Source: Mycoemilia scoparia
Lineage: Eukaryota > Kickxellomycota > Kickxellomycetes > Kickxellales > Kickxellaceae
Reading direction: 5' to 3'
NCBI GenBank assembly: GCA_027575805.1
Contig: JANBPU010000042.1
Coordinates: forward strand, 1 to 64,000
Length of the DNA: 64,000 nt
In this document: piece by piece, positions 37,932 to 48,229 of the stretch
How positions within the stretch are numbered: position 1 is the stretch's first letter
Layout: each line of letters begins with the position of its first letter
The notes under the pieces: generated by a model
What the model saw: the letters and a program-made list of their open reading frames with translations, nothing else
Told to the model about the DNA's origin: nothing
Database searches by the model: none
Made by a program: the position numbers and the translations under genes

Positions 37932-39127
37932 ATTTGGGGCCCAATTTCCAAGATATTATTACTAACGCCAGCATTGTAAGTTTAGGTAGGATTAATCCTA
38001 TACGCGCCAAGTACCACGTCTATCACCACATCTTGTTTTAATATCTATTTAACAGCAATAAGAATAATAGCAATAAAAGTAATGACCGTGCATCACACAC
38101 ATTATCTTGTGCACAACTTCAGCTGGGGGTTTATGCAATTCCAATAGAAAACAGCTGTGGCCCAGTGTATCAAATTAACTTTTATGGCCTGCTGGCCTGT
38201 TTATTAGATGCAAAGTTTTGTTGTATCGGTTTATCTGCTTCAAAAAGCTAGCCTAGTTGATTTCATTGGCTGTATTTTGTAGAGATGATGCGTAAAATGT
38301 GTGTGCGTGTGCGTGTTCAATGCACAATTATACCACCATCATTTCTCACAGATGAAGCTATTTTGAAATATGCCTGATGTCTGAATATCCTAGTATGACG
38401 AAAGAATATACCGTTTTTAAATTCCCTGTTAGATATATGGTACTTAAAGAATGTGTAGCTCCTTGAAGTTTCTTTGGATTTATAATCCCCAGATTATTTT
38501 TGCGAAGCAACACTATTATATCTATCTGCCCTCCAAATCCTTCTACAGCAACACTAGTTTAAAGTTAAATTTCAAATCCCAGTTGCAGCCAGATATTTTC
38601 TTTTTTGCAAAGGTCTATCAAATTTATTGCCGATCAGCCAACTCTTGACTCCAGAGGATTTCAGTTGGAAATATTGCCCCACACAAGATAAGTTATAAGA
38701 GCAAGGACCCCCATTTTGCGAACCATTGAACAGGTAAAGGATTTCCAAAGCGTCTCTGAGTTTCGCACCTCTTTCTCCAAAGCGTCCGAAAATGCGAAAA
38801 AGCTCATAGAAACATCATGCTCATTAAGGACATCCCGTGCTGATGCTGGCCGAAGCCTAGAATAGCTGCCTGCTGACCACATACATCCCACATTCCCACC
38901 AAATCCCCCGCCCACATCACAAGATGTCCTACGCAGCCTGTGCTTCCATACATCATTTTAAAGGCATACATTTTGGCTATACTATACACCTGCTCCTTTA
39001 TTTCTCCCCATTTTCTAACTCGCTGCTGTCTTTATATAGCACCATACACATATATATTTGGCATTGGCCTGCTCTGCTAACAGATACTTAAAACATCTTT
39101 CCCCGATAGTTAAGCTGGTTCTTTGCA
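37932..39127. other. intergenic region, 1.2 kb
   Basis: No supported gene; short ORFs near 38450 and 38660-38990 have no recognisable content. A TG-rich patch lies near 38297-38315. The part after 38,990 is pyrimidine-rich and probably the promoter of the RRM gene. Confidence 0.5.
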
Positions 39128-40367
39128 ATGACAATATTTGTCGGACATGTTCCTGAAAGTGTAAATGACGTGGAACTAGCCAGCATATTCACCAAATGTG
39201 GCAAAGTAATAAATGTCGATCGAAAGAAGAACTACGCCTTCATTGTAGGTGTCTAAAAGTGCATTTTCAGTATTACACTTGTGTGGATGTACTGACTGGT
39301 AGTATCATATATCTGTTTTGGTAGGATTATGAGGATCGAGAAAATGACAGGTTGGCTTTGAAGCTATTTGATGGCTATGTTCTTAATAAGCACACCCTCA
39401 GCGTCGAATTGTCCAACAGGGAAACAGGTCATATTGGGCCATCCCCAGGAAACTCCAAAGAAAGGTGCTACATTTGTGGGGTTGTCGGCCACATTTCACG
39501 ATTTTGCCCGTAAGTTTAAATGGTTATGCAAAAAACACAGTCACGTATTGCTAGGAATAAATCATAAGCTTATATATTTTTTATGTACGTAGAAAGAAAC
39601 CCAACAAGGGAGAGTGAGTATCTAGAAACGTGATCATGACCTTTCCTCTATATTTTCTCCATGTCGATTGAACCAAATAAGCTGTAAATTTGGCTACAAA
39701 GCATCAATTGCTCTATGTATCTTGTTTTAGAAAAAAGAAGGTTTATCGTGCAAAGAGGAAATCAAATAGGTTGCTACCGATAAAATCACGTCCCGCTATA
39801 AAAAATACTCTATATAGTACCAAGGATCGTGAAAGGATTGATGGTATAAGGAATTGCGGGTTTGCTGATTCGATCTTACCAGACAAAAACAGCCGTCGCG
39901 CAGAGGCCATGAGCCTAGAGGAATTTATTGAAACATATGGTAATCCTAGGAAAAGAAATAATGAAAATGACAATGAAGAAGAGAGGTGGCTTAAAAAGTA
40001 CTGCTTAGAAAATGAAGCGCTAAATAAATACAAAAATCAGCAGCCAAAACCACCAACGCCCTTCCAACAAATCACCCCAGTGCCTAGTTTTTTATTTCCA
40101 CAACCAATCCCACAAGGACAGGGCGTCCCAAGCATCCCTATGACTTTTCCCTTTCAGCCCTTTAACTCCAAGCCTCCAATGCCACTTGCTACCATGCCCA
40201 TCCTTCCAATGCCTATGCCATTCAACCCCTGGATGTCGCAAATGGGCGCCTCTATACCCCCACTGCCGCCACACATTGCCTCAGCACAGATGCCAAAAGG
40301 CTTTCAAAACCCAGCAAAGACAGATTTAAGCATCTCACAAACATCTACAACACAAACCTATAAATAA
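39128..40367 (+). CDS. RNA-binding protein with one RRM, a CCHC zinc knuckle and a proline-rich tail
   Basis: Probable mRNA or snRNA-binding protein. Exons 39128-39244, 39325-39509, 39593-39613 (21 bp) and 39731-40367 join in phase to 319 aa. The RRM spans about residues 1-72: RNP2 is IFVGHV and RNP1 is KNYAFIDYED, the beta1 and beta3 strands. A CCHC knuckle follows (CYICGVVGHISRFC). A basic stretch after it (KKKVYRAKRKSNR) could be a nuclear localisation signal. The tail, from about residue 210, is rich in Pro, Met and Phe and resembles low-complexity regions of splicing factors. RRM plus a single knuckle is also seen in ZCRB1, Lark/RBM4 and plant SR proteins, but I cannot assign an orthologue. 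Confidence 0.85.
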
Positions 40368-40562
40368 AAGCACGAATCCAGTTTGCACAACTTTTGCCTG
40401 CAAGTGTACAGCCCTTTGATAGATTTTGACTAGCAAGCTTTAGTACTTGTAAAATGCTTGTGTGTTTTTCAGTCAATCATATGGGTAGTTATTTTTAAAT
40501 GGCTAACTTTTACTATTAGGCCAGTTTCAACTTGCATATTGGCCAGGCTATATTATCATTTT

Positions 40563-40666
40563 CATAATATTATTTTTGAAGGGTGAAAGTTTACTAGTAA
40601 AATTGGACATCCATTTGACTGTGATTCCACTATAATCATTCACCCTTCAAAAATTATTGCCCATAT
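40563..40666. mobile_element. MITE copy F (second subfamily)
   Basis: Ends ATTATTTTTGAAGGGTGAA and TTCACCCTTCAAAAATTATT then GCCCATAT are inverted repeats. The interior TTTACTAGTAAAATTGGACA and CATTTGACTGTGATTCC defines a subfamily shared with copies G and K. Confidence 0.88.
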
Positions 40667-40935
40667 GTACACTATTTTCAAGGACACTCATTTGTAGGTA
40701 TTTCCCTTACTTTTATAATACAATCCATGATGTCTTTAAATATAAAATCTCGTTCTGAATTATTGTAGCTCATGGAAAGCGACGCAGTGCGTGGTGGTAT
40801 ATGGCTAAGTATAGCCTCCACAGAACAGCCAAGAGTCGACGTAGGTGAATCTTCATTATGAAAGACAATCTTGCATGGCCTAGTATGAGAATCCCCAAGT
40901 TCTATATTTTTACCGGAGTTGTTTGAAATTAGACT

Positions 40936-41043
40936 ATATGGGTAATAATTATTAAAGGGTGAATGTTTACTAGTAAAACTGGACATCCATTTGGCTTTGA
41001 TAGCCCCTATAATCATTCACCCTTCAATAATTATTACCCATAT
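40936..41043. mobile_element. MITE copy G (second subfamily)
   Basis: Near-perfect terminal inverted repeats: ATATGGGTAATAATTATTAA then AGGGTGAATG at the left, CATTCACCCTTCAATAATTA then TTACCCATAT at the right. The substitution AATTATTAAAGG for AATTTTTGAAGG occurs in both arms, in matching form. The interior matches copies F and K. Confidence 0.9.
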
Positions 41044-41405
41044 CGCAGAGACCCTAAATTATATGCAAACAGAGCTGCACGTTTGATATAAAAAGCCAAG
41101 ACATTTCCCCTGCCACAGAGATGGTTAGGGCTACCCAAGAGTAGCATGGTTGGATACTTGAAAATGTTGTGAATACATCTGACTCACCCATTTCTAATTT
41201 GACTGTGGGGCCTCATTTAAAACAATCAATCTAGCTAACTCCAACTTGGATGGCACTCAATGTCATAGAAAGATTTGATTATATCAATAAAAAAGATCTA
41301 TAATTAAGCAACTAGCCAGGATTTTGGTGATACCGTTTATAGCTTTATATTCGCTCAAGCAAGCATACAGGGCTTGTGTTTCATTATCAGTATTTGTGAA
41401 TATAA

Positions 41406-43326
41406 ATGTTTGTCTCAAAGCTTTCACTGGGTGCGAAATTACAGCTCCGTAATTTCAACAGGGGAGCTGCCCTTGTAGCGCAGAGCGGCAGACTATCTCA
41501 GCTCCTTACCCAACAAAACCGTCTAAAGCATACCGTGGATTCAAATGAAAAGAATGCAGACAAGGAAGAGGTCAAAAAGGAGTCAACAAGGGAAAATGCT
41601 GCGTCTCCATTTGGATTTACTTCAGCAGGGAAAGGCCTTGCCAGCGAGATTCTTGGTTCAAATGAGGCAGAATCTGGAGCAGAAGAAGCAAGTGGCAGAT
41701 CTAATTCAGGAAAAGAGTCCGGTGCACAAGACGCATATGGCGGGGGTAGCAGGAGTGCAGCTGAGTCAAGGAGAGCACGCCGTCTGAACTCAGACCTCCC
41801 TCCCCTAGAAGATGAGCCATCTGTAAAATACGTCAAGTTTATTGGAAGTGGACTGCTTGTAGGCATCTTGCTCGGAAGCATTGGGTACTATGGACGACCC
41901 TACACAGAAGAAGAAATCAAGGGCGGCAAATCAGATAGTCCTGATGACGGTGTGTTATCACAGATCAGAAAGCGCTACTCATCACGTCTAAAGAGCCTAT
42001 TCAGCGTAAGCAGCATACTAAATTTGCCATCAAATTACAATGCCGTGTGTATATATATTTTCAAAAATAACATAATATGTGGTCAAAATATTATAGTTCT
42101 TTGAAGAACCGGCACTCGAACAGCTTCTTCCCGATCCAAACGAATACACAATGCCCTACACATTGATAGTAAATCTTGACGAAACACTGATACACACAAC
42201 ATGGAGTGTAAGTCACCACCACGATGAATTATTAGAGTGGCCGTATTATTTATGTACAGCGTTGCTAACTCGGTATTTTTAAACACCATGTATAGAAAGA
42301 ATATGGCTGGAGGATAGCCAAACGCCCGCATCTTGATAAATTCTTGTCGTATATGGCCAGCATGTATGAAGTTGTGATATTTACATCGCAGCCTGCCCAC
42401 GTAAGTGCCGCTGCATCTTAAACTATAACTGTTAAAATGGTAAACATACATTTATTTACTCTATATTGGTTTTGTTGAACAGAGCGGTGAAAGGATTATG
42501 CAAAAGTTGGATCCACTCGGCTATGCACCTTTCCGCTTATACAAGGAGTGCATGAGCCACATAAATGGAAAGAATGTCAAGGTTTGTATGAGTATTCAAA
42601 CTACTATATTTCATATAGAGTATAAATGTCATTCTAATGGTTATTCGTTGGATGATAGGATCTTTCGCGTATTAACCGTGACCTCTCGAGGGTAATAGTT
42701 ATGGATGTTAACCCAGAGATGTTCAGTAGGCAATCAGACAATGGAATCCAAGTAAAGCCATGGCGTGGTGAGGCTGGTGACGACTGGCTAGATCGTATAA
42801 TCCCATTCTTTGAATGTAAGATAACTAGTTCAAATTGGATTTTGAGCAATGGCTGATTATAGCTGCACAAGCACTGACTGGCTTACTCACTCTCTAATCT
42901 CTTGACATCGTTATACTAATATTATTAGATCTACACATGATGGAGCCAAAAGATGTTCGCCCATGGCTCAAGGTTTACCAGGGCAAAGATCTTCCTGAAG
43001 AATTTGCCAAATGGGAAGATTCTGTTCGTGCAAAGTTGCGCAAGGACTGGGAAGAAAAGCAGGCAAAGAAGCGCAGAGGAATTACTGGGTGGCTGATAGG
43101 CAACAATATCAAAGAAAACGAGCAGCCGCCTGAATTGCAAATGGATTACATGCGCCGTATGATGCGCGAAAACTTCAAGATCCAGCACAAAAAGATGCTC
43201 GAGATGGCCGAGAAGGAACGAAAGCAGCTCCAAGAAGAGGCGGATGAGATGATGAAAGACATGACTATTTGGAAGCTGATGACTGAAGGACCTCCTGCAC
43301 CTCCAGGTGCCGCGCCAACCCAGTAG
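41406..43326 (+). CDS. TIM50: mitochondrial import translocase subunit Tim50, six exons
   Basis: Presequence receptor of the TIM23 complex, anchored in the inner membrane with its main domain in the intermembrane space. Exons 41406-42005, 42097-42207, 42296-42400, 42483-42581, 42659-42815 and 42929-43326 join in phase to 489 aa. A basic presequence (residues 1-40) is followed by an acidic/Ser linker, a membrane span near 143-162 ([17 protein letters not shown]) and an FCP1-like fold ([26 protein letters not shown], starting near 250). At the phosphatase active-site position the sequence is VNLDETL: the nucleophile Asp of FCP/SCP enzymes is replaced by Asn, near residue 226. The C-terminal part is a charged coiled coil ending in a Pro/Ala tail, longer than in yeast. 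Secure call. Confidence 0.95.
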
Positions 43327-43494
43327 ATTTAGTCACAAATAAGACTTGAAAAGTACATATTATCTGATTTCACTAATGTGTCCAGCGAATTTTCAACATA
43401 ATAGATCAAAATTTAGTCTGAATAAACCATTAATACAAATGAATCTTTGCTTCGTATACAAAAGGAGAGTCTAAACGAACAAGAAAAAAGCAGT

Positions 43495-43999
43495 CTAAAA
43501 TTTCCTTGGCTTTTTGCCCTTGTCCTTTTCTTTTCCTTCAATCCCAGCGCCTTTCATAATAGTCAGTTTCCCTACAGAGGAGGCCTTTGCTGCCATGGTT
43601 TGCTCTAAACTTCGTGTCATGTTCGCTGATAATTTCTACAGTTCAGTTTAGTAAACGAAGGAACATACCGTCAGTATTGCCATGGGGGTTTTCATTTATC
43701 AGCAAATCCAGCGTGTGTAATGGGTTATGCAGCTGTATAGTAGTAGTAGTAGTATACATTAATAGTTATGATGGATCTTACCTTCTGCATGTTTTGGACC
43801 TTGGCTATCTTGGAATTTTTGGTTGAAATGACTTTACCTGTTTAAAAGTCAAAAAGTAAGTACAAAGTTATAGCGACCCATTTGATTCAATGTTGTAAAG
43901 AGGTGGCTCGTGTATATATAGTTTGTTACCTCGCTTTGGGCCTGTTGATTTTCTCGAGACAATGGTGGTCTTTTTCTTTAGCTTTTGTCCTTGAGCCAT
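43495..43999 (-). CDS. small basic DUF2462 (UPF0390/C19orf53-like) protein, four exons
   Basis: A 106-aa protein from exons 43930-43999, 43782-43837, 43669-43732 and 43495-43625 (minus strand), with all phases matching and each boundary at a canonical splice site. It starts MAQGQKLKKKTTIVSRKSTG, is very basic at both ends, and ends in a Lys-rich GKEKDKGKKPRKF tail. This pattern (MAQGxxKxK leader, KKTxxxSRK, a middle helix and an ILKGxG-like motif, here TIMKGAGIEG) is that of the small DUF2462 family, whose function is poorly known and whose members look nucleolar. No single exon exceeds 45 codons, so simple ORF scans miss it. It lies convergent with TIM50, 168 bp away. Confidence 0.8.
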
Positions 44000-44453
44000 T
44001 TGATAGTTAATATGGTGCCCGGGCTTGTATAAGTATGTTTTTTGAAATAAAGAATCGGATTGAGGAAGAAGGCGAGTCATTTTTTAAGCAGAAAAACAAA
44101 TTTTTAAAAATCATAGTATTGTGGGATAGCAATTTTCTTATTAATCACAAAGTGTTTTCTAAACCAAAGATTTGCTTTTCATGATCCTGAGCTCAAAATG
44201 CCAAGTACAAGATGATTAAGCTTTCTAATACTTCTATGGAGGTAGCTGTATGCCACATACACTAAATTTATGTTTACCAAATTAAATAAAATAATCTAGT
44301 TGGACCAAATGCCAAATACAAGCCAGGATTATTTTGGTGATGGACCCCATAAACACCATAGTGTCTGGTATACTATTAATTGCTTTGAATACAACTTTTC
44401 AGGCATACCAAGCTAAATGTCAAAAACTGAATAGCAACAAAACGCCTTAAAGA
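44000..44453. other. divergent promoter region with SINE-like element copy 1
   Basis: 454 bp between the start of the DUF2462 gene (-) and STE14 (+). It contains the first copy of the short direct-repeat-flanked element at 44212-44306. Confidence 0.6.
44212..44306 (+). mobile_element. SINE-like short retroposed element, copy 1
   Basis: 95 bp flanked by a 16-bp direct repeat, AAATGCCAAGTACAAG at 44196-44211 and AAATGCCAAATACAAG at 44307-44322 (one mismatch). The core (CTATGGAGGTAGCTGTATGC, then CACATACACTAAATTTATG) matches copies 2 and 3 in reverse complement. In this orientation it starts ATGATTAAGC and its right part is A-rich (AAATTAAATAAAATAATC). No ORF. The length of the flanking repeat is typical of target-primed reverse transcription. 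Confidence 0.8.
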
Positions 44454-45740
44454 ATGTCGGACAAAAGCCCGCAATACACATACCATTCCAGGCTTACAGC
44501 ATTCAGGATAAACATGGATCCATCGCAGCTAAAATGGTGGTCACCTCTTGTCCCGCTGCGATACCATTTACACACGCCCTACAACATTGCTGCTACGGGA
44601 TTTGTGCTTGGATCGGTTTTTGGGATTGGCATCGCGACGATTTTTATATCACAAACATCAGCATCAAAAACACTTGGGATTTTTTTATGCATGGTAGCTG
44701 TGTATCATATGCTGGAATATCTCTGTGTTGCTATGTATAACCCTGATCGCGTTGAAATGGACTGTAAGGATGGCTTTTTATTTATTTCCAGCAGCCAGGA
44801 TCCATCGCTGCATTACTAACCTGGTGTGCTTTTATACTAAAACCAATGGTAGCCTTTATGTTCGATCCAAGTGGCAATGGGCATTACATGTGGCTATTCG
44901 TTGCCATTCTTTGCGAACACGCTATCGAATGCCTACTGTTTCCTTCATTAAAGTGCTTTTCTATATTTACTGTGTTGGGTGAGTAGTTTACTCTTTTTAT
45001 ATTATAATGAGAGTGCAGCGCATATGCATTTATAGCGTATGTAATCTAAATCATGGCATCTCTGTGACGTAGGTATAATTTGTGTACTTGCTGGGCAAGC
45101 AATGCGAACATTATCTATGATCACAGCAAGATCGAGCTTTAATCACAGAGTAGCAGATTATAAGATGCCTGATCATCGACTCATTAAGCACGGTATTTAT
45201 AGGTAAGTAAACAAGTATATTTTAAGAGTGTGCCTATAACAGCAGCTTGAGCCGCGGCAGCTGTACATGGCATTCATCCATAGCCTGGGATGAAATCTAG
45301 CCACTTTAATGTTGGTTTATGGATACTATTGAAATAGAAACTACATATGGATCATAATTTTTGAAGGGTGACTTTTGGTGGCCAACGATTAAAGGGACAA
45401 TCACAGCCAAATGAGTGACTCTATAGCCCTTCAAAAATAACTACCCATATTCAATAATATTTATTTATATATTCATATCTTGATCAATAGCTATGAGCGA
45501 CATCCAGGATACGTCGGGTTCTTTCTTTGGGCAGCAGGACTACAAATTATGCTCAAAAACCCCCTATGCTTTGCTGCAGTCTCGATTACACTAGGATTTT
45601 TCTTTTCTCAAAGAGTAAGCTACGAAGAGCTGACCCTGCTAAAGTTCTTTGGAGAAGACTACTTGGAATACAGAGGCCGTGTCCCAACTCTGATACCCTT
45701 TATCAGCAATCTTGCTTTTGAGAAGCCTAAATCCAAATAA
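44454..45740 (+). CDS. STE14: protein-S-isoprenylcysteine O-methyltransferase (ICMT), four exons
   Basis: ER membrane enzyme that methylates the C-terminal prenylcysteine of CAAX proteins (Ras/Rho, lipopeptide pheromones) after Rce1 cleavage. Exons 44454-44763, 44853-44978, 45073-45202 and 45491-45740 give 271 aa, with an interrupted but conserved run YHMLEYLCVAMYNPDRVEMD|SFMF. Several membrane spans are visible (e.g. TGFVLGSVFGIGIATIFI). The catalytic C-terminal part has LAGQAMRTLSMITA, SFNHRV, HRLIKHGIYSYERHPGYVGFF and RVSYEELTLLKFFGEDYLEY, all hallmark positions for AdoMet and isoprenoid binding. Intron 1 hides behind a readable alternative frame; the acceptor at 44851-44852 is chosen because it restores the conserved D-S-F motif. 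Intron 3 holds MITE copy H. Confidence 0.93.
45345..45450. mobile_element. MITE copy H, inside STE14 intron 3
   Basis: Ends ATATGGATCATAATTTTTGA then AGGGTGAC, and GCCCTTCAAAAATAACTACC then CATAT. The interior TGGTGGCCAACGATTAAAGG and CAATCACAGCCAAATGAGTG is the reverse complement of the interior of copies B and C. It takes up over a third of the 288-bp intron without touching the splice sites. Confidence 0.9.
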
Positions 45741-46334
45741 ATTGAATGGCTTTTCATTTCTGTTCCAAGTCATTTTCGTATTTGATGGTATACAATAGAA
45801 AATAGCCTCCTAATAATTCACGCACCACTTCTTTTTACATTGCCAGATATACCTTTTCGCTAGATAAAACGATGGTTGAATATAATATTATGGCAAGATA
45901 AGCCATGCCGCAGTTTGCAAAATATTATAATAATTTATTTTATTTAATTTGGTAAATACAAATTTAGTGTATGTGGCATACAGCCACCTCCATAGGAGTA
46001 ATAAAATGCTTAATCAGCAAAATATTATAATAATTGCAGAATGCCATGCCTTTCCATGGCATTTTGATAAATGCTGCCTAAGTGTGCTGTGAAGGTCTAA
46101 AGAACAAACACGCACCCATCTGCGTCTAATCACACATGAATTTTAGCCATATCAATGTTGCCAGCACATTCGCAACGAATGTCTATTATTGGGTAAAAGT
46201 CCCAGGCCAAAATGTCAGACTACCCATTATTTTCTTGGTTGTACCCATAAAACTGTTTGTATAAATATAGATCTGATTCTGGGCTGCAATCGGGAATTTC
46301 TTTTTTGTTCCTCACTGATTGCTACTAGCAAAAT
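45741..46334. other. intergenic region with SINE-like element copy 2
   Basis: 594 bp between STE14 and DOM34. The SINE-like copy 2 lies at 45936-46016; the remainder is AT-rich with no ORF. Confidence 0.6.
45936..46016 (-). mobile_element. SINE-like short retroposed element, copy 2
   Basis: 81 bp flanked by a perfect 19-bp direct repeat, GCAAAATATTATAATAATT, at 45917-45935 and 46017-46035. Core GTGTATGTGGCATACAGCCA then CCTCCATAGGAG is shared with copies 1 and 3. It contains two adjacent perfect hairpins, GTGGC-ATACA-GCCAC (45973-45987) and CTCC-ATA-GGAG (45988-45998). Orientation is given relative to copy 1, in which the AT-rich end is at the right. Confidence 0.85.
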
Positions 46335-48229
46335 ATGAAACTTTTGAAAGAGGATATCGATCGCAATCGCTCTGGCTCCGTACGGCTTGAGCCAGAAGAG
46401 CCAGAGGACATGTGGCATTTGTACAATATTATCCAGAAGGGAGACCAGATATTCTCAAAAGCAATGAGGCAAGTGTAATCGGTGTATGGATAAAGATTGG
46501 TATTTAATGATAAAAGCTGTAAATTAAGTGCGACTATTTTCTGGATGCAGGGGGATAAAAAATGAGACAAGCACAGGAAGTGTGACCACAACACGGATAA
46601 CTACAAGCATACAGGTGTGTGTAGAAGACGTATTTTTTGATATTCAGGCAGCGACACTCCGCGTTAAGGGCAGAAATGTTACAGAAAACAAGTATATTCA
46701 GGTAGGCCTAACCTTTATGCTATCAAAGACTTGGTTTTGCTCCTGGGAATTTTTGCGATATGGATCATAGTTTTTGAGGGTGCTTTCTGGTGGCCAAAGA
46801 TTATAGGCGCAGCAATCACAGCCAAATGGATGACTATATAGCCCCTCAAAAATTATGATCCATATGTTTGTGCAAGAATAAACAAAATATCTCGATTTTT
46901 AAGGATTGCTTAACAATACGAAATTACGACCCCACCCTGTCTATCCATATAACCAACCAACCAACTATCTATCTATCTATAGATGGGACAATACCATACC
47001 ATCGATCTGGAACTGAACGAAAAGCTAACTCTGCTTAAAGAGCACTGGGACTCAATAACCCTTCAGAGAGTTAGGAATGCCTGTGATGCTACTAAGCAGG
47101 CTGACGTTGCGGCTGTCATGATGCAGGACGGACTTGCAAATGTCTGCCTGCTTACCCAGCACATGACTATAGTGCGCCAGAGAATAGAAGTCCCAATCCC
47201 AAAGAAAAAGAGAGGATCTACCACAAACCATGACAAGGTATGCAGCTACTTTTGCTTGGTGGTCTTCCTGGCATTAGAGTATACAAAAAGGCTGCTGTAA
47301 CTCAATTTCCCCGATCTGCTATTATAGGGCATTAGAAAATTCTATGAGCAAGTATACCGAGCTATCCAGCAACACATCGACTTTGATATTATAAAAGTGA
47401 TTATCCTTGGCAGTCCGGGATTTATCAAGGTAATTTACATGCCAATATTCGTTTAGATAAACTTGTTGCCATATAGATCATAATTTTTGAAGGGTACCAT
47501 CTTTTGGCGGCCTATGATTATAGGCGCAACAATCACAGTTGGTTATCAAATAGTCGCCCTTCAAAAATAACTATTACTCATATACTTCAGCTAACTCTGG
47601 AGTCTTTTCTTTATTTAGGATAAATTCTTTGAGTACATGCTGGGCCAAGCAGTGGTAAGTTGATCATCCCTTGCCTTCTATGAATAAGCCTTATTTTGTC
47701 CATGCAAGTAAGCATCCAGACTTATAAGAAAACATGTGCGTTCCCTATTGTCTAGAAAGATGACGATAAAATAACCTTGACAAGCAAGGGCAAGTTTTTG
47801 CTTGTCCATACCACGTCTGGTCACAAAAGGGCAATCGAAGAGGTTATGAGAGATCCACAGGTCAAGGCTAGAATGGAAAACACCAAGGCTGCCGAAGAGA
47901 CTAAAGCTTTGGGTGATTTCTACAAGATGCTGAGCGATGACCCCGATCGAGCATATTACGGCTTTAACCACGTCCTCCACGCCTGTGAGAACCAGGCTAT
48001 CGGAACCCTGATGATAACTGATGGGCTCATTCGATCTGCAGACGTAGAGACCCGCAGAAAGTATATAAAGCTAGTAGAAGACACTCAGGCTCTCAATGGG
48101 AAAGTCCTGATATTCTCCAGCCTCCATGTCTCTGGAGAACAGCTCCAGCAGCTTTCTGGTGTGGCAGCAATCCTTACATTCCCCCTTCCGGAAATAGAGA
48201 GTGGTGAGGAGGAGGAGAGCGAATCCTAA
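46335..48229 (+). CDS. DOM34: Dom34/Pelota ribosome-rescue factor, six exons
   Basis: eRF1-like protein that with Hbs1 splits stalled ribosomes in no-go and non-stop mRNA decay. Exons 46335-46468, 46551-46701, 46983-47237, 47328-47429, 47619-47654 and 47756-48229 give 383 aa (yeast 386). Domain 1 begins MKLLKEDIDRNRSGSVRLEP and has EDMWHLYNIIQKGD and VCVEDVFFD; domain 2 has HMTIVRQRIEVPIPKKKRGS and lacks a GGQ motif, as in all Pelota proteins; domain 3 has YYGFNHVLHACENQAIGTLMI and an acidic tail. The first intron is GC-AG (AG|GCAAGT at 46469), forced by the conserved AMR|GIKN junction. Introns 2 and 4 each carry a MITE copy. Very secure. Confidence 0.95.
46758..46865. mobile_element. MITE copy I, inside DOM34 intron 2
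   Basis: Ends ATATGGATCATAGTTTTTGA then GGGTGC and GCCCCTCAAAAATTATGATC then CATAT. The interior GTGGCCAAAGATTATAGGCG and CAATCACAGCCAAATGGATG is close to copies H and J. Part of the 281-bp intron. Confidence 0.9.
47471..47583. mobile_element. MITE copy J, inside DOM34 intron 4
   Basis: Ends ATATAGATCATAATTTTTGA then AGGGTACC and CGCCCTTCAAAAATAACTAT then TACTCATAT. The interior TTGGCGGCCTATGATTATAG and GGCGCAACAATCACAG matches copy I, suggesting related source sequences. Occupies more than half of the 189-bp intron. Confidence 0.9.

Larger units (their letters stand above)
40368..41405. other. intergenic region with two MITE copies
   Basis: Just over 1 kb without a gene. MITE copy F (40563-40666) and copy G (40936-41043) belong to the same subfamily and lie in the same orientation. 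A broken left end (ATATGGGTAGTTATTTTTAA) at about 40480 may be the remains of another copy into which F was inserted. Confidence 0.65.

Noticed and set aside
44212..44230. GATGATTA at the edge of the SINE-like element as a box C of a C/D snoRNA
   Set aside because: No D box (CTGA) with terminal stem at the other end, and the base G belongs to the flanking direct repeat.
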